Positions 43,401 to 54,410 of a DNA stretch of 64,000 bases are shown piece after piece. Each line of letters opens with the position of its first letter. Position 1 is the first letter of the stretch. This DNA is from Lytechinus pictus (Eukaryota > Echinodermata > Echinoidea > Temnopleuroida > Toxopneustidae): NCBI RefSeq assembly GCF_037042905.1, contig NC_087261.1, positions 11,484,217-11,548,216 of the forward strand, written 5' to 3'. A program made the translations under genes and the position numbers. The notes under the pieces are model-generated. The model was not told where the DNA came from. It made no database searches and was given only the letters and a program-made list of their open reading frames with translations.

Positions 43401-44230
43401 TATTCACAAATACCATTTATCATCTGAGCCCACAGGCAGAGGATATACTTCCAATAGCCTAGGCTGGGGACCATTTCATGAAAGTTAAAGTTGTCAGCAC
43501 TGAGAAGTCAGTGCTGTCAACTTTCATAAAACGCCACACGGAATGTTAATTTTCGATTAAAGATGAATACTGAATATTCTTCCTTCTATAATTCAACAGA
43601 AAGTAATTGATTGTTGATCTTCTTTTCACCACAAGTCCATTAAGAGTACATAAAAAAACTTATTCAATCGCATAGGCGGATCCAGCTTTTGGCGAAAGGG
43701 GGGGGGGGCGCACTACCGAGCGGCGCACATATTTTTGCACTTCACCGGCGCCATTAAAGAAAATGTTGAAAAAGGGGTAAAGTTTGACCCTGTCAAATGC
43801 TCTTTTCAAAATGTAGGATTTCCAGTCATGCCATTTTGCATGACCACACGCAGATAATATTTCCGGGGGGGGGGGGGGCAAGACTCGAAAATTTGGTGCA
43901 CATCTCACATTTGCAAATTTTTCATAGTTTTCATGAAATGTTAAGGAATTTTTTTTTTCACAACAGCAGATCGCGAATGTGCCCCCCTTCCCCCTTGCTG
44001 CGTACGACCATTCCCTGAAGTCCACTTCATATCTCATTATAACAGAAAATATACATCAATTTAAACATATAATCTTTCTAAATCATATATAGATAGAGAT
44101 TGAAAAACTTATTAAAGAAAGAAACAAGCAAAAAGTAACACAAAATTATGCATGTTATGTGCGATTTCAAAATCTCGTGTATTAACCTTTTTTTTTTACT
44201 ATATGTATATATACATGTATATATATACAC

Positions 44231-44990
44231 AGGGGCGTCGATCCTTTTTTAAGATTAGGGGGGCAAAATCATGAATCAACTTTCCAAAGGCGCTCGATAT
44301 CACACAAAACAAACAAACTCACACAAACACACACACACATATGCATATATATATATATTTATATGACTCATGAGATAGAAACACATATCTCACCAACAAA
44401 TTAATGCGAGCGCGAAGCGCGAGCTGACATTTTTTAGTATATTGACCTGAAAACAGGAAAAAGGTGCCTGTTTAGGACTGTTTGTAGTAACTCATGAGGA
44501 GGATACATATCTCACTACACATGCAGATAATGCGAGTGCCGAGGGCGAGCTGAAATTTCTTTATATTCTGACCAGAAAGCTTGATATTCTATGCATTTTT
44601 GGTACCAATGATTAAGATGGGTATCTAAAAGAAACAATAGATGTTAAAATTTTGATATTTCGATCTGAAAAAAATGACAGTCTAATGGACGTTTGTAATA
44701 AAGAACAAGATTATATCCAGCAAAAGATTATTGCAAATCGAAGCGGGAGTTCTTTTGACGTTTAGTCCTGAAAATGAGACATTCTATTTACCTATTTAAT
44801 CATGAAAAGTATGGGGTTTTGCTACAGAAATGATGCGAGCGCGAAGCGCGAGCTGAAAATTTTTATATTCCAATCTGAGAAGCGGATAATTTAAGGACGA
44901 TTTTAAATAAAGAACGAGTTGTGTAGCTCTATCTCAATATACGACTGGTTGCGTAATTATACACTTCCGGTACTAGCAACGGGTTTTAGC
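44231..44990. repeat. array with GCGAGCGCGAAGCGCGAGCT palindromes, opposite orientation
   Basis: Starts AGGGGCGTCGATCC. ATGCGAGCGCGAAGCGCGAG cores near 44404, 44528 (degenerate), 44735 (degenerate) and 44832 are in units that match the reverse complement of 31521-32300. Confidence 0.7.
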
Positions 44991-45315
44991 AAAGTTTTGG
45001 GCTAAAATATCGAATCATCTTCATAAAACACTATATCGAAGCTGTCTTAAACTAAAGGCCCATAGAGGTGGCACAATGTGGAATGTGTAAAGAAGAAAAG
45101 TGACTGACCTTCTTTTTATTAAAGCATTGGAAAATAAGATAAAAATTAAAGGATTTTGCACTACGCTTTTGTATGATTCTGGGATTTTTTAAATAAATTA
45201 AAGATTTCATGACATCTGTCATTCTGTGGGCAACTGCCCCGCCCCAGTCCACTCTGTAAGGGCATGCGATAAGCTTTGTTATGACCATTCAACAATAAAA
45301 TGTATAACCAGCTAG

Positions 45316-45910
45316 GTGCCGCTGATCATTCTTGACCGGCGCCGATCTAGATTTGGTTGGCAATAGGCCCTTCTTCTTTATTCTACCGGCGCCTATTTAT
45401 TGGAACCAGGGGACGCTGATTATTCTTGACTGGTGCCGATTTTACCGACGTCACGTAAGATTCAGGCAACGGCAATTCATAATTGACTGGCGCCGATTTA
45501 GAACCAGGAGGCGCCGATTATTCTTGACTGGTGCCGATTTTTAACCAGGTGGTGCTGATTATTCTTGTCCGGCGCCGATTTAGATTTAGGTGGCGCTGAT
45601 TATCCTTGATCGGCGCCGGTTAAGAACTCAGGCAGCGTCGATTTTTCTGTACCGGCGCCGATTTATAACCAGATGGCGCCGATTATTTTTATCTGATGCC
45701 GATTTAGATTTGGGTGGCGCAGATTATCCTTGATCGGCGCCGGTTAAGACTCTGGCAGTGCCGATTTTTCTCGACTGGCGCCGATTTATAACCAAATGGC
45801 GCTGATTATTCTTGTCCGGCGCCGATTTAGATTAAGGTGGCGCTGATTATTCTTGATTGGCGCCAGTTATATGCAGGCAGCGCACTGCTGATTATTTTTG
45901 ACCGGCGAAG
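45316..45910 (+). repeat. GGCGCCGATT minisatellite with ~124-bp higher-order unit
   Basis: About fourteen monomers of roughly 41 bp with CCGGCGCCGATTTA and GGTGGCGCTGATTATTCTTG. The phrase GCCGATTTAGATTxxGGTGG returns near 45575, 45699 and 45822, so three monomers form a repeat of about 124 bp. Confidence 0.85.
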
Positions 45911-46458
45911 TTGTTGGGAAAAGGGTAGTTAAAAGAAAAGATAAGGAAGATATTATTGTGCTTTGCTGGGGGATAGTCTTTCCTTACTGTTACTAATACT
46001 ATATCAGTGTAAAATTTTTTTAAGCGGCGCCTTTTCTTTTCTTTCTTTTATTTTTATTTTTTTCAAGCAGCGCCTTTTCTTTCTTTTACTTTTTATTTTT
46101 CGGCGCCGCTCAAATATTAGGGGGGGGGGCGCGCGCCCCCTGCGCCACCCCCCTGGATCCGCCACTGAATCGACTGGAGAAAAACAAACAAGCAAACGCA
46201 CAAACAAACAAACGAACAAACAAACGAATTCTACACTCTCATGACAGCCGATTCATTTTTATGAATAGAACAGCTATTCAATATTTTCTTAATCCGAAAC
46301 TCGTCATTCTGAATAGATTACAAGTCATCTTAAAGAGATTATATTCACGCTGACATACAAAGTTCCAAGGATTTTGAATAGATCGGGGAATCAAATGACG
46401 TCACAAATTATCGTCAGTTTCATTGGTGGAAAGTAGTGGTGACGTACGATCGAACAAA

Positions 46459-46531
46459 TATAAAATATAGGCGTACTCTCTCAAATTCTGGATGATTGAT
46501 AACGCTGCCGGGCGGAGGTCAACATTTTCTG
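46459..46531 (+). promoter_or_regulatory. possible promoter and untranslated first exon of the SAM-like gene
   Basis: TATAAAATA at 46459-46467, followed about 30 bp later by a GC-rich stretch and a good donor at 46532 (gtaaga). The next acceptor, GTAACAG ending 46714, opens the exon that contains the ATG. Inferred from spacing only. Confidence 0.3.
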
Positions 46532-46728
46532 GTAAGAAATCGAATTTAATCTTCTTTGTTTTATAAGATCCGTTTACAGTTTTCAAAGAAATTGGATCAT
46601 TAACTAATTTAGCATTTGCGCAGCGTAAATACCCCTCCAATTTCACTGCAATTTTACGCCTCAAAATCAAATCAATTAGATCTACCCGATCACAGAGCGC
46701 AGACGATGTAACAGTTAGGCCTACCCTA

Positions 46729-47054
46729 ACCCAGGGAGCTCCCGCCCGCGCAGCGGGCGGGAGCCCAGGGGCTTACCGTGTATTTGACCATAGTCACCGG
46801 ACTAGGGTGATTTATGGTCTAAGTATTTCTCCAAATGAATTGTGAAAACAGAAAGTATACAATTACCACGATTATATGGATGAAGGTCTAACGAGTGGCA
46901 GTTTCCTGACATCTGGGCACAGACTGGAACCTCAAAAAAAAGAAAAATTCTCTCCTTCTACCCAGTCTCGATCGGCCGATCGAGACAGGGGTAGAAGGAG
47001 ACTAGAGAACTTTTCGTTTTTTTGAGGTTCCAGTCTGTGCCCAGCTCCCTGGGT
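46729..47054. mobile_element. 326-bp foldback element with 13-bp target duplication
   Basis: Ends ACCCAGGGAGCT (46729-46740) and AGCTCCCTGGGT (47043-47054) are perfect inverted repeats. The flanks TAGGCCTACCCTA at 46716-46728 and 47055-47067 are identical. Inside are a perfect 12-bp stem with a 3-base loop (GCTCCCGCCCGC ... GCGGGCGGGAGC) and a long near-perfect palindrome, 46915-47042, centred on CGATCGGCCGATCG. Confidence 0.85.
46915..47042. repeat. 128-bp near-perfect palindrome
   Basis: The left arm begins GGGCACAGACTGGAACCTCA and the right arm ends with its reverse complement. The arms match almost throughout with small indels and meet with no loop. RNA from either strand would form a hairpin of about 60 bp. 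Confidence 0.9.
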
Positions 47055-47077
47055 TAGGCCTACCCTACCTGTTAAAT

Positions 47078-47128
47078 ATGTCTGATTCAGATCAATCAAG
47101 ACAAGACTTAAACTTTCAAGTGGCGAAT
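47078..47128 (+). pseudogene. SAM-like gene, first coding exon
   Basis: ATG at 47078 and 17 codons, phase 0, donor gtgagt. The 5' UTR immediately upstream carries a 326-bp foldback insertion ending 23 bp before the ATG. Confidence 0.55.
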
Positions 47129-48330
47129 GTGAGTGTGTTGATATTTATTTCTGTTGACTTACAAGTGATTTTCATTTTGAGGTAGGCCTAGATCTAAGAT
47201 AGATCTGAAATTATTAGCTCTGAGCTAGTGAGTTTGAGTGGTCCTATCGTGCAGTTCCATGACTTCAGTCCCACCTGTGGTAATTGGTGTATGTTGATTA
47301 TGGTGGGTCATCGACAAGCAAAACTCTGCGCTTGTGCGGTTTCGCACCTCATGTGAGCTGACTAAATAAGCCGCTGCTATGCTACTGTGAGTGTGAGGTT
47401 TCTGTCAGGCCGGGTGCGAAACCGCAGTAGCGCCCAAAACTCGTCAAAAAATCAAACTTAAGTCTAAACGGTGAATTTTCGTTCCAACTAACGTTACATT
47501 TCTTGGTATCATTGTAATGTTTTAGGGGTCTAATTTATATAATGTTTCTAACTTCAGTCTTGGGTTGAGTAATGACTAATGTGCCTCACTCAAACATGGT
47601 TTTCTGAAAAACTTAGGAAAATTTGACAGCAAGTAGTTAGAAGATATCGTACTTTCTTGGATCATTGAAGATAAAACTTTCGTGCCTGGTAAATTACAAA
47701 ATCTTTTAACTTGCTTAATTTTGCTGTCAAATTTTCCTATTTCAGAAAACTCTGTTGGGGGGGGGGGGGCACATTACTCAACCCAAGAAAAGACTTTCAC
47801 TGCGCCGAGTCTCCACAGCCCGAACGCTATGCGTTCGGGCTGGCGCAGTTATATAACAACCTATAATTTAGATTTTTATGAGCTGGGATATGGGGTTTAT
47901 TAATTTTATTTGGTTATGTTATTTTCTACGATTTTATCATTTGTACACCCTATAGATCTAGCTAGTTGCGTCTTTGAGTGTGAGACATCAAAAACAAACA
48001 TAGGTAGGTTTATATATATATAATAGTGAAAAGTAACATTTTTTTTTTTGGGGGGGGGGGCGTTTAGAGACCTTACGAATAAAGACTTATTTCAACTTCG
48101 TCCATTTGCTAACGCTACGCGTTCGGGCCGGTGCGGTTAGGTTTACGCCAGAAATATTATGTAGAATTTCTGTGAGAAATTAGCCTACCTTCTGTACATT
48201 TTTTTTTCTTTTAACTTTGTCATGATCTCAGACTACTGTACTGTACTCAGAATTTCTGTAAATCCTAGATTGTTGAACTTTTTTTTGTACAGTAAATCTA
48301 GATTAATTTCGCTTTCTTATTCTATTGCAG

Positions 48331-48400
48331 ATCACGGACGATTTTGTAACACAAAAAATGAAAGAATGTGACCTTGAAAGATTCAGTCAGAAATTTGAAG
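48331..48400 (+). pseudogene. SAM-like gene, exon with SAM helix 1
   Basis: Acceptor attgcag, 70 bp, encodes DDFVTQKMKECDLERFSQKF, resembling the first SAM helices (x-L-x-x-Y/F-x-x-x-F-E). One base is left for the next exon, giving FED. Confidence 0.65.
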
Positions 48401-49442
48401 GTAACTATACATCTTATGTAGCATGTAAAATCCATACATGTGTAGAATCAAGGACCCAAGGCTTGTAATAAATACTATTGATTGTGTCACATCTTCAGGT
48501 CATATCACATAGATACATGTACATGGGTATTTCCACAGTAAAAGGGGTCTTTTCAGGAATCAGGTTATTTTAATTTACTGTATGTTTCCATTGTGCAATA
48601 CCCCCCCCCCCCATACAATATTTTAGAACACTTCAATGAGAGATAACTTTGCTCAAAAATTGCTTCAAACAGGCAATCAATTAGAATTTTTGACAAGATG
48701 ATTTTTTTTTTTTTGGGGGGGGACGTATGTAACGCTGGACAGAAATCTGTGTACAAACATGAAGGTCAAAATATAAATGTTCAATAAAAACTTGCCTTTT
48801 TTCAACTGAATGGCCTGATATTGATTAGAAGAGATAAATAACATCAGCCCTAAATTCTATTGAATACTGGGTTTTATGCCATTTATAGACATAGTGGTGA
48901 ACGTACGTAACGTGGACAGAAAATGCGACATTTGTGGATCGAATCATCCAACTACATGTACTTCCTCAGTTTTTGATCAGTGTGCATGACAATTGGCACA
49001 CACATTGATCTTGGGTGAAGATGTACAAGACACATTTTTTTAATGTGTTGGAAACTGTACGCATATCATTTCAATAAATCAGGTAAAATCTTGCGATTGA
49101 ACTACTTCCTCAGTTTTTCACCATATGCTCATGAGATTTGGCACACTTATTGGTCTTGGGGTGAAGATAGGCAAAACAGAGTTTTTGAATGGGTCAGAAA
49201 CTGTGTTGCCATGGTTATGGCATATGAAAATTCCAGTAAGTAAGGGACGTGATGGGCAGGGGTATTAATCACATTCAGTGATATGTCTAATTTATTATGT
49301 TGTAACAGCTCTTGCATTGGAAAATAAAAAAAGTGGAAATTACTAAGCCTTTTCTGCAAAACAGTTGATAATTAGAGTTGTACTGTGTCATTTTCTAAAG
49401 ATTGTGTTATACAAATGTGTATTTCCACCACTTAATTTGCAG

Positions 49443-49554
49443 ATAAAGAAGTAGACCAAGTTGGACTGTTCCTTTTCAATGACACAAGCGCTAAAGAGGT
49501 CATCGCCCAGTGGGACCAAGGCTGAAGTTTTTATCAAAACTGAAAGAGCTTCAG
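49443..49554 (+). pseudogene. SAM-like gene, exon with SAM helices 2-5, frameshifted
   Basis: Frame one gives DKEVDQVGLFLFNDTSAKEV and then stops at TGA 49522-49524. The +1-shifted frame from 49513 gives GPRLKFLSKLKELQ, the conserved G-P-R-x-K-x-L-x-x-I/L end of a SAM domain. A single missing base in between explains both. Confidence 0.65.
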
Positions 49555-50771
49555 GTATGTATGTGCACATAACTATATTAATTTTAGTTAAATTAGATGA
49601 TCAGTCATTCAGCTGGCTTTGGCACAGTTACATTCTGTAGGAAGGCTTGTTATAAATGGTAGAGTCTTGTGCTCATTGTGTTTGCATTAGAACATAATGG
49701 GCAGCTTTTTCCAGTACTAACCCTACAGTGTCTTTCAGAAAATAATTTTGAACAGCTGTTCACTTGCTATCAGTTTATGTCCAACATTCTACAAAGTAAG
49801 ACTTGCAATATGATTGATGGTAAAAAAAATATTTTTCATATCAGTTGAGGTGATCTACATCTCAAAAATTTGTGACATTTTCAGCATAGAATTTACGAAA
49901 ATGACAAACTGGCAATTTCATGGGCCCAGCCGACGCTGCTAGTACCGGAGAGCAGGTAAATGTCTTGTGCTGCAGCCAAGGGCCTCTGCACCGTTTCCCT
50001 CATTCCCTGTGCAGTTTTTGTAGCTCCAAAACCCCTACATTTTGTGCTTGTTGGCTCTTAAGACCCTCTAAAATTACATTTCAAGGCCTTTGTAGCTCCA
50101 AAGACCCTATATTTTGTGCTTGTATTTTTGTGTGCATTCTTACACTTGCATACTATGAATCAGATTATGATAGTAATGAACATGATAGACATTCAGGTTT
50201 GATGAATGAAATTTTTTGTATTTTTCCCCATCTAATTTCAGATGCAGAGAAATGTAACCTGTCCTTTTTGGTTCTTCCCTTCCTATTTCCACCTGGCCAA
50301 ATCAGAGGAAGTAAGTCTTCCAAAAGCAGATATGATTGTGCAACTGTTCAGGAAGCAAGTGCTTCATTCATACAACGAAGAGAAGTGAGTATTGCTTTCT
50401 ATACTGTACAAGGTAGCCCGGAAAAAGTGGCAGTCGATTTTCGATATCTTGGCATGTTAGAAATTCCTTTTTATTGGACTTATATTAGTTCGTGTATTTC
50501 ATGCTAAAGAAATGACACCTGCTTGTAACTTCCCTGATATGCCATGCATTAAAAAAAATGACACTGTTTCCCTAAATACTAAAATTATGTATTGATAGAA
50601 ATCATCTCATAAAATCTAAACGTCTTAATTGAGTTTTCATCTTATTGGCAGTAAAACTTGAATGCAAATGTTTTAGCCATTAAACTTTTAAAGTCTTATT
50701 TCTGTCAGTGTAAATTTGTAATTTACTATTGTTTTCTTTTCTTTCTTTTTTGTGTGCTTTTGTTATTGCAG

Positions 50772-50997
50772 ATTGGAACAAACATCCCACAATTCCTGGA
50801 GGAAAACAGGCATGCGCAATCATTTGTCCTAGCCCTTGGCAATAGGATGCTGGTTCCAGAACAAGTGTTTGTCATCGTGGAACAAAGTACCATCCCTTGA
50901 TCTGATCTCCTTCAGGGAGTAGACAGATGCTTCAAACTTATCTACGTTTTTGAGCAGGACATTTTACTTTCCGCGGTCTGTGAAACTTCTTCTTTCT
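50772..50997 (+). pseudogene. SAM-like gene, last exon with internal stop
   Basis: Encodes IGTNIPQFLEENRHAQSFVL, then NRMLVPEQVFVIVEQSTIP, then TGA at 50898-50900. The same frame goes on as SDLLQGVDRCFKLIYVFEQD to TAA. The homology on both sides of TGA argues for a nonsense mutation. Confidence 0.62.
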
Positions 50998-51352
50998 AAT
51001 GGCATAGGCAAAAACCCAAGTTTGCAATAAAATAAACCTATTTTCAGAGAATTAAGAGCACTGAAAGTGTATCCATAAGCTATAGACATCGTCTGCTTGG
51101 GTTGGTATACTTCCTTCTATGGCATCATTAGAACATTGCCGTATTTCTTCCGATGTTCTGGTACTTAATAAAAATTTCGATTTCATTTAAATTGTTTTAG
51201 CACCTGTTATGACATTTACCAAAATCTTCTTCAGGCTATCTACAAGATATTAGGGTATTTTTAGACATGAATTATCCTTAGCTTTAATTTTCTTTCATTG
51301 TCTACTTTAACATTTGAATTTGGCATCACCAGAACGAGAGTGCTGCTCTTTA

Positions 51353-51874
51353 TACAGTGCGTATAAAAAAACCGGACACATTTGAAAAGTCTAAAATCTT
51401 TGTTTCAAATTGTGATGTCTATGTTTTGGTGTTAATAGGTGCCCCGAAATCTTATCTTTCAAATGCCATTTAAAAAATTAGTTTTGTTCATGCTTGACCG
51501 AACACGGAATGTTTTTGTCTGGGTTTTAAAAAGGAGGCTTGCGCAAAAATGGCATAAAATGAAAATATGATGATCGGACTTCTTGCTAATCAGCAGACCT
51601 CCTCTCAACCTTTTCATTATCTCTGCCATAATTTTCTAATAATGCGGTCAAAATTCATTTTCAAATCTTTACTTGCTTGAATTAAATAAAAAAAAAGTGA
51701 TTTGTTCTCTTTTAGCTTTGAATATTCCTTCTTTAAGCAAAAACATTTTTTTTTTTAAACGAAGTATGGGAAAGCGTGTTTTTTTTCTTCAAATCCTTTC
51801 ATTGTGTGCTACAAACGTTATGGTGCCTTTAAACAGTGCCATACAGATGGGCGGGGGCTCGGGGATGTCCCCCC

Positions 51875-51910
<36 letters not shown>

Positions 51911-52704
51911 GACCAAGAAAAAAGTGGAAAGGAAATAAAAGGAAAGAAAGAAAGTGAAATATGATATTATTTTCTGAATATTATTTCAAAATCTGTCTCA
52001 AAATTGGATAGTTTAATAAAAAGGTGGAAATTTTTGCTTGCACACCCCGCTCGCTTACAAATTTTTAATTCATTTTCCCCAATCTGCCATACCTAGCTCC
52101 TTCAAAATTGACTCAATACACCATTGCCATTGAAAGATATGTATCCTTTCCTAGTTATCCTGTCAAGCGCATAATTAAACTTGGTCAAGAAATCAATAAC
52201 CCCTTGAAAAATGGATTCATGTCTTTTAAGGGTACCATAACATAATTTGTTTCACACAATAAAATGATTTGAATAATTACAAGTTTTCGCAAATAATGCA
52301 AATCTTCTTGTATGGGTTGACCAAAGGCCTTCTTTTCTTACTTATGAAGGAAAATTCAAAGGTAAAAGAAGTTTAAATGAAAAAAAAAATAACTCAAGTA
52401 AATAAATAAATTTGTAAATAAAGTTTGACCGCATAATCGAAAGTTATGGCACAGATAATGAAAAAGTTAAGAGGAAGTCTGCTGATTAGCAAGAAATCTG
52501 ATCATCATACTACTCATATTCTGCCATTTTGGCGCTAAAAACTTCCCGTGTTTGCTCAAGCATGAACAAAAATTATTTCTTTAAATGGCATTTCAGAGAT
52601 AATATTTCAGAGCATCTTTTTACATCAAAATATAGATATCATAATTTGATACAAAATTTTTAAATAATTTTCAAAACTGTCCCATTTCTTTAATACGCAC
52701 TGTA
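51353..52704. mobile_element. 1.35-kb mariner-like foldback element
   Basis: TATACAGTGCGTATAAAAAA and TTAATACGCACTGTATATA ends. The arms stay complementary for hundreds of bases (GCTAATCAGCAGACCTCCTC and GAGGAAGTCTGCTGATTAGC). Asymmetric material includes a poly-A run at about 51876. No transposase frame remains. Confidence 0.8.
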
Positions 52705-52959
52705 TATATATATATATATATTATGTCTTATTATTTCATTATTGATATTATCATTGATTAATATTATCCTTTTTGATATGTGCTGCATATGTTTTGGCTA
52801 TATGCCAATAGATTTTGTTTGTGTGTGAGCTGATGAACTTCATAACATTTACATTATGGTTGTATTGATGATGTTGATTAATGGCATTAAAATTTGAAGT
52901 TTAAAACATAGCAAGCATTGTAATGGACTCTTTATTGGGTTTGTCCACCGTATGTGGTA

Positions 52960-53265
52960 AATAGTTTTCAACAAAATGAATCAAAAATCTATTCATTAAA
53001 TGAATCTATAACTTGTCAAAACAAAGAGTTTTTCTATTCAAAATGAATAGGTTAACTATTCAGTCGATTGATTCCATGAACTATTCAATAATTAACAGTA
53101 TACTTGTCAAAAACTGATGAGTTTTCGATTCAAATTTTGACTAGATTTCGGGCTAATTTTTTTTACAAGATTTGTCTATTCATTTTGAATAGAATCTGGT
53201 AAGTGTCCCTCGGATGAGTTTTTCGATTCAAATTTGAATAGATTCTATTCAAATTTGAATAGATT
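52960..53265. repeat. ATTCAAATTTGAATAGA subterminal repeats
   Basis: Many copies of TCTATTCA/TGAATAGA and the palindrome ATTCAAATTTGAAT, next to the right end of the 7-kb segment. Confidence 0.7.
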
Positions 53266-54410
53266 GTTATGAGAGTGTAGAGAACGGTGAGAACCAGTTT
53301 CCGTGCCAGGGCCCTGGGCACGATTTTTTTTACTGGGGGTTGCTGATGTAAAAAAAAAATGGTTTTCACTAAAAAAAATGGATGTCACTTTGGTTACATT
53401 TTCCCATTTTTACACATCTTCTAGAATACCTGGGGGTGCTGCCTATATGGAGAATAATACACACAGCACAGCACCCCGCTTCCCAGGGCCATGTTCTGTG
53501 CCAATTTTCGCCTTCCAGTGCAGTGATCGCGAGAGCTAATTCGCAGCAAATATGATTCGCAGACGACTTTGTGCAATCGATACGCGCCATTTCATTGGAC
53601 AAAAGTTTTTAGAAGAAACCATTATGAAGTATGGGTAAGTACATCGCGTATAATAAGACTCAGTCGTCGAAAGCTAGAATACTCTGCATTATCGTATAGT
53701 ATGGGTATTTAATGATATTTCAATTATTCATTTAATTTTATAGAATATCCTAATTTTGTTGGTACTGATTGAATAAAAATACTAAAGTAGACTCTTTATT
53801 CACCTCGAACCCTTTACCAAAGAAATGTAATTGACGGACCCAAATTGCAATGCAAGATGGCTGGATGAGGATGAGCCGAGCGAGGATTCAACTTACAAGT
53901 AAATTTGTCATTCTGGATTGATTAGTTGCTGAAATGCAAGTATTTCAAGAAATAAAAATCTAACTATTGAGTATTCCGTATTCATATGTAACATTGCAGA
54001 TTTAAAAGTAAGTAGGTACCGGTACCTATAATCTTAGAATTAATTTACTCTTCTGAACAAAACTCCACAGCCACAGCACGGGCCAGGCGAATATAGGAAT
54101 TAGGAGCGCGTTGAACGGAGCAAGCATCGCAGGGCTGCCCGGAGTTTCGGGTCAGATTGGCCCGAACTTCAGGGCGCGTCGCGTTCATCATTTTCGAGCT
54201 GATGAAGGCTTGAGCCGGAGTTGAGTTGAACTGGAGCCCATGTAGATCTAACTTCACAGGGGAATTGGAGTTAAGATTAATTATGAATTCTTTAATATAA
54301 TGTAGACTATTAACATTTTCAAGATAGACTTGTAAAGTAAAGTAGGACAACAAAAAAAAACGAAACAGCATTTCTACCGCCTACCCGGGCCGTATCGTAT
54401 GATGTTGATG

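Larger units (their letters stand above)
43671..46167. mobile_element. 2.5-kb element with GGCGGATCCAG inverted ends
   Basis: CATAGGCGGATCCAGC at left and CCTGGATCCGCCACTG at right are inverted, flanked by AATCG at 43666-43670 and 46168-46172. It holds the GCGAGCGCGAAGC array and the GGCGCC minisatellite but no transposase. Poly-G runs adjoin both ends. Confidence 0.5.
47078..50997 (+). pseudogene. SAM-domain (SAMD3-like) gene copy with broken frame
   Basis: Pieces of a multi-copy SAM-domain protein type known from fish and invertebrates. A first exon encodes MSDSDQSRQDLNFQVAN (47078-47128). Exons 48331-48400 and 49443-49554 encode a SAM domain (KMKECDLERFSQKFE, then DKEVDQVGLFLF, then GPRLKFLSKLKELQ). 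A possible exon is 50242-50384. The last exon, from 50772, has PQFLEENRHAQSFVLALGN and QVFVIVEQSTIP, then after a stop VDRCFKLIYVFEQDI. The block Q-x-F-V-x-x-E ... V-D-x-C-F-K-x-x-Y-V-F is typical for the C-terminus of these proteins. Breaks seen: a one-base frame loss near 49508-49513, an in-frame TGA at 50898-50900 with homology continuing to TAA 50995-50997, and a phase mismatch between the last two exons. The usual middle part seems absent. Function unknown. Confidence 0.65.
46231..53280. mobile_element. 7.05-kb segment with inverted ends CTACACTCTCAT, holding the SAM-like gene
   Basis: Left end CTACACTCTCATGACA at 46231-46246 and right end TGTTATGAGAGTGTAG at 53265-53280 are inverted copies. 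Both are followed inward by clusters of ATTCA/GAATAGA motifs (46251-46310; 52960-53260). Subterminal repeats of this kind are typical of DNA transposons. No clear target-site duplication is visible, and no transposase is recognised inside. Independent insertion of two small elements of one family would look similar. Confidence 0.4.

Noticed and set aside
43011-43427. 138-codon plus-strand Phe/Ser-rich frame
   Set aside because: Translation of a pyrimidine-rich simple-sequence tract.
45316-45910. CRISPR-like array
   Set aside because: Monomers diverge throughout with no unique spacers, and the context is animal; it is a minisatellite.
49930-49955. Short exon of the SAM-like gene between 49554 and 50242
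   Set aside because: Splice-like borders exist, but including it puts the next exon in a frame that stops at once; skipping it keeps phase.
49920-50507. 195-codon plus-strand open frame
   Set aside because: It runs through a putative acceptor at 50241 and donor at 50385 in a frame different from the one resembling the SAM-protein family; no recognisable domain.
54045-54371. 108-codon minus-strand open frame
   Set aside because: No motif recognised and no splice or neighbour support; kept as non-coding.
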